From JBAUHN01 sp049680295 (lineage in GTDB: Bacteria > Pseudomonadota > Alphaproteobacteria > Rhodobacterales > Rhodobacteraceae), in NCBI GenBank assembly GCA_049680295.1, contig JBAUHN010000259.1, positions 1 to 18,244 on the forward strand: a stretch of 18,244 nt of DNA, in the 5' to 3' direction. The notes beneath the pieces are model-generated. The model made no database searches. It saw nothing but the letters and a program-made list of their open reading frames with translations, and was not told where the DNA came from. Shown here in pieces: positions 8,831 through 17,719 of the stretch (position 1 is its first letter; each line of letters begins with the position of its first letter). The translations under genes were made by a program, and so were the position numbers.

Positions 8831-9572
8831 ACCGATCTTGCAAACCCACAATCTGCACAAAAGTTTTGGAGCCTTGCGCGCCACGGATGATGTCTCAATT
8901 TCGCTCTATCCCGGTGAAATTCACGCGATCATCGGACCCAACGGCGCCGGGAAATCGACACTTATTCAGCAGATCAGCGGCAGTCTGACACCTGACAGTG
9001 GAATGGTTTCGCTGCTGGGTCAGGATGTGACGGCGTTGCCCGTGGCGCGGCGCGCGCGCGCAGGACTGGGCCGGACCTTCCAGATTTCCGCCCTCACAAT
9101 GGAGGACAGCGTTCTGGAAAATGTGGTCCTCGGCGCACTTGGGTCCACGGGAAATCCGTGGCGGTTCTGGCGCCAGGCCCTGAAAGACAAAGCTTTGGTT
9201 GGCCGCGCGCAGGACGCCCTTGCCCGTGTCGGGCTTGCAGGCAGCGCTGATACCACCTGCGCCGCGCTGAGCCACGGGATGCGGCGACAATTGGAGGTGG
9301 CTGTGGCCCTGACATTGCAGCCAAAGGTTTTTGTGATGGACGAACCGATGGCGGGTCTTGGCCTCGAAGGCTCTGCCTTGCTCACCCGGTTTCTGGACGA
9401 ATTGCGCGCGCAGGCCCCGATCTTGTTGGTCGAACACGACATGGACGCAGTTTTTGCCCTGGCCGACCGGATCAGCGTGCTGGTCTACGGCAAGATCATT
9501 GCAACCGGAACCGTCGCCGAAATCCGCGCCAACCCGGACGTCCAAAGCGCCTATCTGGGAGACGCCGCATGA
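8823..9572 (+). CDS. ABC transporter ATP-binding protein (LivG-like)
   Basis: This is a 249-residue nucleotide-binding subunit. Walker A is GPNGAGKST at 38-46, the Q-loop region has GLGRTFQ (81-87), the signature is the slightly altered LSHGMRRQ (149-156), Walker B is VFVMDEP ending at E174-P175, and the switch histidine is H205 in LVEHD. All catalytic residues are present. I chose the ATG at 8823, 8 nt after an AAGGA ribosome site; a GTG two codons upstream is a poorer candidate. It energises the transporter together with the LivF-like subunit. The stop overlaps the next start by ATGA. Confidence 0.92.
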   Translation: MSEPILQTHNLHKSFGALRATDDVSISLYPGEIHAIIGPNGAGKSTLIQQISGSLTPDSGMVSLLGQDVTALPVARRARAGLGRTFQISALTMEDSVLENVVLGALGSTGNPWRFWRQALKDKALVGRAQDALARVGLAGSADTTCAALSHGMRRQLEVAVALTLQPKVFVMDEPMAGLGLEGSALLTRFLDELRAQAPILLVEHDMDAVFALADRISVLVYGKIIATGTVAEIRANPDVQSAYLGDAA

Positions 9573-10255
9573 CCCTGCTTGCGATCCGTAACCTCTCTGC
9601 CAGCTACGGCGTCGCCCAGGCCCTTTTTGACGTCTCTCTGCAAATTGACGAGGGCGAGGTTTTGGCGCTGATGGGGCGCAACGGCATGGGCAAAACCACC
9701 ACTGTCAAATGTATGTGTCGTATGATGCCGTCGGCAGGTGACTTGCAGTTTTGCGGGCAAAACCTGCATCGGCTTCCCAGTTACCGCGCCGCACGTCTGG
9801 GCCTTGGTCTTGTACCTGAGGGTCGCAGATGTTTTGCCGATCTCACAGTGTCTGAAAACCTGATCGCAGCGGCCCGGCCAGGTGATTGGGACATGGCGTC
9901 GGTTGCAGAGCTTTTTCCGCGGCTTGGTGAACGGGAAAACCAACGCGCAGCGTCGCTATCGGGGGGCGAACAACAGATGTTGGCGATTGGGCGCGCGCTG
10001 ATGACAAACCCGCGACTGTTGATACTGGACGAGGCGACGGAAGGTCTGGCACCCATTATCCGGCAGGAAATCTGGACGGTGATCGCAAAGTTGAAACAAG
10101 AAACCAGCATGGCAATACTGCTGATCGACAAATCACTGAAGGAACTGGCCCAAACTGCCGACCGCGCCGTAATTTTGGAACGCGGCACTAGTGTTTGGAC
10201 GGGTAAAATTGGGGCGATCACGCCCGATATTTCAGAAAAGTATCTTGGTGTATGA
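9569..10255 (+). CDS. ABC transporter ATP-binding protein (LivF-like)
   Basis: This 228-residue second ATPase subunit has Walker A GRNGMGKTT (36-44), the LivF-type segment GLGLVPEGRRCFADLTV, the signature LSGGEQQ (130-136) and Walker B LLILDEA ending at E155. The switch region, which reads LVEHD in the LivG-like partner, reads LLIDKS here, so K188 stands where a His, Asn or Gln is expected. LivF-type subunits often deviate at this place, so the transporter may hydrolyse ATP mainly at one site. The gene is short but within the normal LivF range. It is coupled by ATGA overlaps on both sides. Confidence 0.9.
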   Translation: MTLLAIRNLSASYGVAQALFDVSLQIDEGEVLALMGRNGMGKTTTVKCMCRMMPSAGDLQFCGQNLHRLPSYRAARLGLGLVPEGRRCFADLTVSENLIAAARPGDWDMASVAELFPRLGERENQRAASLSGGEQQMLAIGRALMTNPRLLILDEATEGLAPIIRQEIWTVIAKLKQETSMAILLIDKSLKELAQTADRAVILERGTSVWTGKIGAITPDISEKYLGV

Positions 10256-10662
10256 CGCATTTCTCGCAGCAGCAAAAAGTGCTTTTCAAACATTGCGATC
10301 CGGCCGGTATCGTCTTTTATCCGCGCTATTTCGAAATGATGAACGATTGCGTCGAAGCGTTCTTTGATCAGGCGCTCGGCATGCCCTTTGAAAAACTGCA
10401 TACCAACGGCGGCCTGCCGACAGCGGCGATCAACACGCGTTTTGCCGCCCCTAGCCGACATGGCGACTGGCTGGACCTGCGGCTGGCTTTCACCCGAATT
10501 GGCACTACGTCGGCCACTTACAAAATGACCGCAATCTGCAAAGGTCAATTGCGGTTCGAGACTGTTGCAACACTGGTCAGTGTCGGCAAGGACGGACGCC
10601 CGAAACGCTGGGCAGATGACCTGCGCCAAAAGCTGGAAGCCTATAAGGAAAGCGATGCATGA
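10252..10662 (+). CDS. 4-hydroxybenzoyl-CoA thioesterase-like hotdog protein
   Basis: This 136-residue hotdog-fold protein carries the segment KHCDPAGIVFYPRYFEMMND at 13-32. Its D16 matches the catalytic Asp of Pseudomonas-type 4-hydroxybenzoyl-CoA thioesterase. It is predicted to hydrolyse an aryl- or acyl-CoA thioester. Two roles fit the operon: release of a hydroxylated aromatic acid (gentisate from gentisyl-CoA if salicylate is the substrate), or rescue of CoA from dead-end thioesters in the 2-aminobenzoyl-CoA route. Start and stop both overlap neighbours by ATGA, so it belongs to the operon rather than being a housekeeping thioesterase. Confidence 0.87.
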   Translation: MTHFSQQQKVLFKHCDPAGIVFYPRYFEMMNDCVEAFFDQALGMPFEKLHTNGGLPTAAINTRFAAPSRHGDWLDLRLAFTRIGTTSATYKMTAICKGQLRFETVATLVSVGKDGRPKRWADDLRQKLEAYKESDA

Positions 10663-11060
10663 CACATAAAACAATTCACCCCGAAGGATGGCTACCCGCC
10701 AAAGGCTATGCCAATGGCATGCTTACCAAAGAGGGTGTTTTGCATATTGGCGGCCAGATTGGATGGGACGCAAATAAGGTGTTTGTAACCGGTGGGTTTA
10801 TCGGCCAGATGCGCCAGGCATTGCGCAATATTGTCGATATCGTCGAAGCCGCTGGCGGGCATGCGGATGATGTGACCCGGCTGACGTGGTTCGTCACGGA
10901 CAAGTCCGAATACCTGGCCCATCAAGCCGAAGTCGGCGCTGCTTACCGTGATGTTTTTGGGAAACACTTTCCCGCAATGTCGATGATTATCGTCTCGGGT
11001 CTGGTTGAAGACGAGGCGCTGATCGAAATCGAGGCGACGGCGCACTTATCTTACGATTAA
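10659..11060 (+). CDS. Rid (YjgF/YER057c/UK114) family protein lacking the RidA arginine
   Basis: This 133-residue protein has the Rid fold pattern: VLHIGGQIGWDANKVFVTGGFIGQ, then MRQALRNIVDIVEAAGG, and the C-terminal HFPAMSMIIV...LIEIEATAHL. In archetypal RidA imine/enamine deaminases the segment reads PARS, with an arginine that binds the substrate carboxylate; here that position is M107. The protein is therefore not a standard RidA. In a 2-aminobenzoyl-CoA pathway the monooxygenase/reductase product is an enamine, so a Rid protein could help to hydrolyse it. A CoA thioester has no free carboxylate to need the arginine, but that link is speculation. It is the last gene of the operon and overlaps the thioesterase gene by ATGA. 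Confidence 0.85.
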   Translation: MTHKTIHPEGWLPAKGYANGMLTKEGVLHIGGQIGWDANKVFVTGGFIGQMRQALRNIVDIVEAAGGHADDVTRLTWFVTDKSEYLAHQAEVGAAYRDVFGKHFPAMSMIIVSGLVEDEALIEIEATAHLSYD

Positions 11061-11158
11061 AGCGCCCCGCCTTTAACCTGAGCCATTAAGCATCACTTTT
11101 CGCGTTGAGCCGCAGGCGAAGGCAGCGAACGAGTGATTCATGTTTAAGGCGGGGCGCT
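11061..11158. repeat. 98-nt long imperfect inverted repeat at convergent junction (terminator or REP-like element)
   Basis: The arms 11061-11073 and 11146-11158 are perfectly complementary over 13 bp, rich in G-C, and extend by a mismatch and two further pairs. Inside are a second complementary pair, ATCACT (11092-11097) with AGTGAT (11132-11137), and a shorter TTCGC (11099-11103) with GCGAA (11125-11129). The element begins immediately after the stop of the Rid gene and lies between convergent transcription units. There is no T-run after either arm, so it is not a classical intrinsic terminator. It could act as a bidirectional terminator, as a 3' end protecting the mRNA, or be a dispersed palindromic repeat. 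Confidence 0.65.
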
Positions 11159-11276
11159 CTAGGCCTTATCGGTCTCGCGCATTGTTAGGCGATGACAGTG
11201 TCCCAGACATTACAGCCTCTGTCGTTTCTGGCCGATCTGCCGCGACGATAGTCGCCCGCTGTTGCAAAGAACCAGA

Positions 11277-11963
11277 TCAGGCGACGGTCACGGTCAAGCT
11301 GCCCAACCCGTCGACAGTCATGACCATGACGTCGCCCTTTTCAACAGGACCAACACCCGATGGGGTTCCTGACAGAATGATATCGCCGGAGGCCAGTTCA
11401 AAATATTCGCTGAGGTAGGAAATCATCTCGGGCACTTTCCAGATCATCTGATTTAGATCCCCTTCTTGACGGGTGTCGCCATTCACAGTCAGCGCCAGAT
11501 GGCCTGTGGCAAGATGCCCGATATCGGACACCGGATGCACGGCGCCGCAAGGCGCGGATCGCTCAAATGCTTTGCCGATCTCCCATGGGCGCCCCATCTT
11601 TTTCATTTCGCCCTGTAGGTCACGCCGCGTCATATCAAGCGACAACCCGTAGCCATAGACGTGATCCAAGGCATCCTCGACCGCGATATTCATACCGCCT
11701 GACTTTAATGCCACGAACATTTCTGCCTCGTGGTGTACATCAGAACTGTGCGGCGGATACGGAAAGATGCCTGACGGATCAAGGTTGTTGGGATTTTTCT
11801 GAAAGAAAAAAGGCGCCTCGCGATCAGGATCATGGCCCATTTCAATCGCATGAGCGGCATAATTCCGTCCGATGCAGTAGACGCGCCTCACCGGGAATAA
11901 CGCATCCGACCCGGCAATAGGCAGCGCGACGATCTTGGGCGGTTCGATTACATAATTGGCCAA
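11277..11963 (-). CDS. fumarylacetoacetate hydrolase family protein, probable fumarylpyruvate hydrolase
   Basis: From a TTG at 11963 this encodes 228 residues, the typical size of fumarylpyruvate hydrolases. It shows VRRVYCIGRNYAAHAIEMG and PFFFQKNPNN near the N terminus, metal-binding E79 and E81 in HHEAEM, and D110 in GYGLSLDMTRRDLQ. The C-terminal SGTPSGVGPVEKGDV block is also present. The TTG is chosen because a GGGGGA ribosome site (11968-11973) lies 4 nt upstream and the protein begins at the normal family position; a TTG at 11993 would lie upstream of the predicted transcript start. Fumarylpyruvate hydrolase completes the gentisate pathway, giving fumarate and pyruvate. Other FAH-family activities are possible. 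It is downstream of the cyclase gene on the same strand, 124 nt away, with its own probable promoter. Confidence 0.85.
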   Translation of the reverse strand: MANYVIEPPKIVALPIAGSDALFPVRRVYCIGRNYAAHAIEMGHDPDREAPFFFQKNPNNLDPSGIFPYPPHSSDVHHEAEMFVALKSGGMNIAVEDALDHVYGYGLSLDMTRRDLQGEMKKMGRPWEIGKAFERSAPCGAVHPVSDIGHLATGHLALTVNGDTRQEGDLNQMIWKVPEMISYLSEYFELASGDIILSGTPSGVGPVEKGDVMVMTVDGLGSLTVTVA

Positions 11964-11995
11964 AATTTCCCCCGGAATTGCACAGGCGTTCAAAA

Positions 11996-12024
11996 CGGAT
12001 ACTGCACACCAATTGCGAAATCAA
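11996..12024 (-). promoter_or_regulatory. possible promoter of the FAH-family gene
   Basis: Read on the minus strand, TTGATT (12024-12019) and TATCCG (12001-11996) are separated by 17 nt, a reasonable sigma-70-type spacing. The -10 match is weak. Transcription would start about 25 nt before the TTG start at 11963, leaving room for the GGGGGA ribosome site. No operator can be assigned. Confidence 0.3.
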
Positions 12025-12087
12025 TTCAAACCAATCTATCAAAGCTACACCGTTCATGCGCCAACAAACGAACGGCATCGCAGTCGC

Positions 12088-13638
12088 TTAGTTCAAAAGA
12101 AAAGTATCCATTCTGCCGACGCCTTTGATCATTGCTGATTTGGCAGTGACATTGGGCGGCCTGTTTGTCAGCGCCATCAAGGTCGCCTGCGAGGTTTGAA
12201 TACGGCCTCTGTCGCCAGAGCTTTCCAACCGGCTGGCAAGGTTTACCGTCTCGCCCCAGACATCATAGACAAACCGGTTTTGCCCGATTAGCCCGGCGAT
12301 GACCGGCCCGGAATTTAACCCAACCCGTATCTCCAGGGGGATGTCCGCTCCGAAATCTTCTGACATCGTTTTGATCAGACCGCGGGCAAATTCCAAGGCA
12401 CGGTCTGCATGGTCGTGCCGTGGTTCAGGTATCCCTGCCACGGCCATATAGGCGTCCCCGACTGTCTTGATCTTTTCGATACCAAACTGGTTGGCCAATG
12501 AATCGAACGCAGAAAACAGATCATGCAAAAGGCCGACCAGTTTGACAGGATCAGTCCGCGCGACCAGCGGAGTAAAATCAACGATATCGGCAAAAATAAT
12601 CGTCGCGTTGTCATATCTGTCGGCAATGATCTTTTCACCCGCTGCCAAACGATTGATCACCATTTCCGGCAACATTGACGACAGCAGGTTATCCGCCCGC
12701 GATTTTTCGAATTCGATCTGGGCCAGGTATTTTCGTTCCCGCGCTTTCCAGCGCACCTGTTCAAGACAACTTTCAACACGGGCGAACAGCAACACCGGAT
12801 CAACCGGTTTTTGCAGGAAATCCTCTGCCCCGGCGGAGATGCATTTAACGACCACCTTAATGTCTTTTAACCCGGTCACCATCACAACGGCCATATTTTG
12901 CCAGCGAGGACTTTCCTTAAGCCGGGCCAAAAGATCAATACCGTTCATATCTGGCATCAGGATATCGACAAGCGCCACCTCAAAGTCATGGCTCTGCAAT
13001 AAATCAAGCGCTTCGCGGGCTGACCTTGCGATGGTTGCAAAGTGCCCTCTGTTTTCCAGATTGCGCCGCATCAATTCGCAATTCGCCGCGATGTCGTCGA
13101 TAATAAGAATGCGCCCGCCCAGGCTGCCCGATGACACAGGCGTATGCGACAGGGTATGCGCCAGCGCCGCTGCGATGTCGGTGTCCGATTGATCCACATC
13201 TAATGCATCAATATCCCCATGGACAAATTCAACCAGCCTGTCCAACTGATCCAGAACACGTCCGCATTCTTTGACGACGATACCAATATCGGCCTCGGTG
13301 GCCGGATCAAGCTGGACCGCCGCTTCTTCCAGTATCAACTCTGAATAGCCCAAAATCGCATTGATCGGAGTACGAAGATCATGGCGCAAAGTTGCGTCAT
13401 CGGATTGTGCGACCGTCGTCTGCCCGTCGGCGGACAACAGATTTGTAATCATTTTTTCGAGGGATTGTGCGGCCTTAAGCACGGTTCGCGCATCATCGAG
13501 CACTTCGGTTTTACCATCTCGTTGAAGGCTGGAAACAATCAATGTCTGAAAGCCAAGGATCGTCTCGGCAGGTCCGGCAAGGCGCTGTATTATTCGGGTC
13601 AACAGCGCAAGTTTGTTGGTCTGATCGACGTCTGTCAT
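12088..13638 (-). CDS. adenylate cyclase with HisKA-like, receiver and class III catalytic domains
   Basis: This 516-residue protein has no membrane segment. Residues about 80-138 form a HisKA-like hairpin with H86 in RHDLRTPINAILGYSE, but no HATPase domain follows. Residues about 15-70 look like a degenerate copy of the same hairpin. A receiver domain (about 176-300) has D181/D182 and phospho-acceptor D225 in LVDILMPDMNG. The class III cyclase domain (about 340-510) carries metal-binding D351 (FADIVDFT) and D395 (TVGDAYM), adenine-selecting K391 and D459, and N466 and R470 in VNLASR. All these active-site positions are intact, so cAMP synthesis is likely. The start overlaps the single-domain receiver gene by ATGA. 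The receiver, and perhaps H86, suggest control by phosphorylation from the adjacent hybrid kinase. Confidence 0.88.
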   Translation of the reverse strand: MTDVDQTNKLALLTRIIQRLAGPAETILGFQTLIVSSLQRDGKTEVLDDARTVLKAAQSLEKMITNLLSADGQTTVAQSDDATLRHDLRTPINAILGYSELILEEAAVQLDPATEADIGIVVKECGRVLDQLDRLVEFVHGDIDALDVDQSDTDIAAALAHTLSHTPVSSGSLGGRILIIDDIAANCELMRRNLENRGHFATIARSAREALDLLQSHDFEVALVDILMPDMNGIDLLARLKESPRWQNMAVVMVTGLKDIKVVVKCISAGAEDFLQKPVDPVLLFARVESCLEQVRWKARERKYLAQIEFEKSRADNLLSSMLPEMVINRLAAGEKIIADRYDNATIIFADIVDFTPLVARTDPVKLVGLLHDLFSAFDSLANQFGIEKIKTVGDAYMAVAGIPEPRHDHADRALEFARGLIKTMSEDFGADIPLEIRVGLNSGPVIAGLIGQNRFVYDVWGETVNLASRLESSGDRGRIQTSQATLMALTNRPPNVTAKSAMIKGVGRMDTFLLN

Positions 13639-14005
13639 ACGGACAACTTGGGTATCAGTTGATTGATTTGATCCAGCAGCCCTGGAAGGTCTATGGGCTT
13701 AGTGTGAAACGCATCACAGCCAGCGTCCAGTGCGTTCTTACGGTCAGAATCCATTGCGTGTGCTGTCAAGGCGATCACAGGTATCACAGTCGTGACGGCG
13801 TCACTTTTTATGGCACGCGTCGCTTGCCAGCCGTCCAGAACCGGTAGGCTCATATCCATCAAGATGATGTCAGGCAATTCAGACTTGGCCTGATCTACAC
13901 CCGCCTGACCATCGCGCGCCGAGATGATCTCAAAACCTTTCCGGAGCAACCTGCGCGACAGCATATCGAGGTTCATGTCGTTATCCTCGACGATCAATAT
14001 CTTTG

Positions 14006-14009
<4 letters not shown>
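13635..14009 (-). CDS. single-domain response regulator (DivK-like receiver)
   Basis: This 124-residue protein is a receiver domain only. Acidic E8 and D9 lie in ILIVEDND, phospho-acceptor D52 in IILMDMSLPVLDG, the conserved Thr in VIALTAHA and the Lys in HTKPID. It has no output domain, as in DivK and CheY. It sits between the hybrid kinase and cyclase genes with ATGA overlaps on both sides (14006-14009 and 13635-13638). This suggests a shuttle between the kinase and the HisKA-like cyclase protein, or an allosteric partner of either. The label DivK-like describes architecture only. Confidence 0.9.
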
Positions 14010-16701
<2,692 letters not shown>

Positions 16702-16705
<4 letters not shown>

Positions 16706-17457
16706 CTTTTGAGAGTAATACTGATGGCACCCGCAAGATCGCCCGTTGCACCACCTTCCTTGGGAAAGCCCGTGACATCCACTTCGCCTTTGGGACCGCC
16801 GTGGCATGACAGACAGGATTCACCATAATATTCGGGGATAAGCATGCGAAAGTTTTTGACGCCATCAGTGGTCACTTCTTCGTAGAATGCTGCGCCCTCT
16901 GTCCAGTCTGGGTTGTCAAATTTCTCTTTTATAACAGCAACCTCCCAATCATCCGGCCGCGCCTTGCGGTTGCGGACAAGATGCGGTGGTGCCGTGACTT
17001 TCACCTTGGCAATGGCCCCCTGTTTTGCAGAGAACCGTTCGTTGACCAGCCGTGCAAAGACCGCGGGAATGAACCCCTTAAAGCCAATATCCCTGGTGTT
17101 TATCAGCTCTTGGTTTTCCTCGATGATTTCAGCCATGGAAGCCAACTGCGCCTCGGTAAGACGCTGCTGTACAGGGGTCAGGCCAGCCTCGAGGGGCAAA
17201 GCGCCGGTGATTTCAAGGTATTTGTCTTCGACCAATTTCATAAACGTAGCGCTGTCCAGACCTTTATTCCCGACCGATGGATCATTGATCAGGTCTTGAT
17301 TGCTGGAGACGACGCCGCGACCAACCCGCAAAAGCGACGCCAGTCGTTGTCCTTCGTCGGCCAAGGCCGTCAGGCTTTCCTGCGCGGCCAGTTTTTGAGG
17401 AATAATTGCAACAAATACTGGTAAACAAAAGACAACTACGAGCCAAAATCGGGTCAT
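16702..17457 (-). CDS. exported Tll0287-like (DUF3365) heme-binding protein
   Basis: From the ATG at 17457 this is a 251-residue protein. It has a clean signal peptide (MTRF, hydrophobic core to about residue 20, cleavage after KLAA at 25) and an AAGG ribosome site 9 nt upstream. A longer frame starts at 17499 but lacks a ribosome site. The canonical family block ENQELINTRDIGFKGFIPAV lies at 114-133. Near the C terminus, C215-L-S-C218-H219 is a CxxCH c-type heme attachment motif. A second, weaker copy of the family block lies at 53-80. Tll0287-like domains bind heme and are proposed redox sensors, often attached to kinases. As first gene of the signalling operon it probably feeds a periplasmic redox or gas signal to the adjacent kinase; a plain cytochrome role is also possible. 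Confidence 0.85.
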
Positions 17458-17552
17458 GAAAATATGCCTTAATGAGGACTGTAAATTACCAATCATCATG
17501 CGGTCTTAGGCATCATCAGTAAAGCACAGAGTATTTGAGGCGTCGACAATTC

Positions 17553-17568
17553 AATGGTCCGGACCATT
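17553..17568. promoter_or_regulatory. perfect 16-bp palindrome, candidate operator
   Basis: AATGGTCCGGACCATT is exactly self-complementary and lies about 96 nt upstream of the heme-protein start, in the otherwise featureless intergenic region. The symmetry with no loop favours a dimeric regulator site over an RNA hairpin. GGT and ACC half-sites recall GntR-type operators, but the spacing differs from the forms I know, so no regulator is assigned. Confidence 0.4.
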
Positions 17569-17658
17569 TTGATAGCCCTGCTGCATGTCATAGGTGTGTC
17601 CGGCATTGCGGTTCGCGCCAGGGCTGAGACTGTTTGGGAGTCATTGAAACTGCGCTGA
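17554..17658 (+). other. tiny signal-peptide-like reading frame, possible gene remnant
   Basis: An ATG inside the palindrome opens a 34-codon frame. Residues 1-24 look like a Sec signal peptide: MVR, a hydrophobic stretch TILIALLHVIGVSGIAV, then RARA before ETVWES. It stops at 17656-17658. There is no convincing ribosome site and no continuation in another frame that I recognise. It may be chance, a very short exported peptide, or the 5' relic of a decayed periplasmic protein gene. Confidence 0.2.
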
Positions 17659-17719
17659 CATTTCCGGCATGGATTTGACCCCGCATAGCGCCGTTTTGAT
17701 ACCGTTTAACCTGCAGGCG

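Noticed and set aside
9781..10674. A 297-codon minus-strand open frame
   Set aside because: It is antisense to the LivF-like ATPase and thioesterase genes, both with clear catalytic motifs; composition is that of a shadow frame.
11159..11276. Gap between the inverted repeat and the FAH stop, checked for a small gene or RNA
   Set aside because: No frame with a ribosome site, no tRNA-like cloverleaf and no clear hairpin were visible.
12050..12075. CCGTTC...GAACGG inverted repeat after the cyclase stop, as a terminator
   Set aside because: The stem is only 6 bp with a 14-nt loop and there is no T-run on the minus strand, so I do not call it a terminator.
12467..13192. A 241-codon plus-strand open frame
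   Set aside because: It is antisense to the receiver and cyclase domains of the adenylate cyclase and has no recognisable family features.
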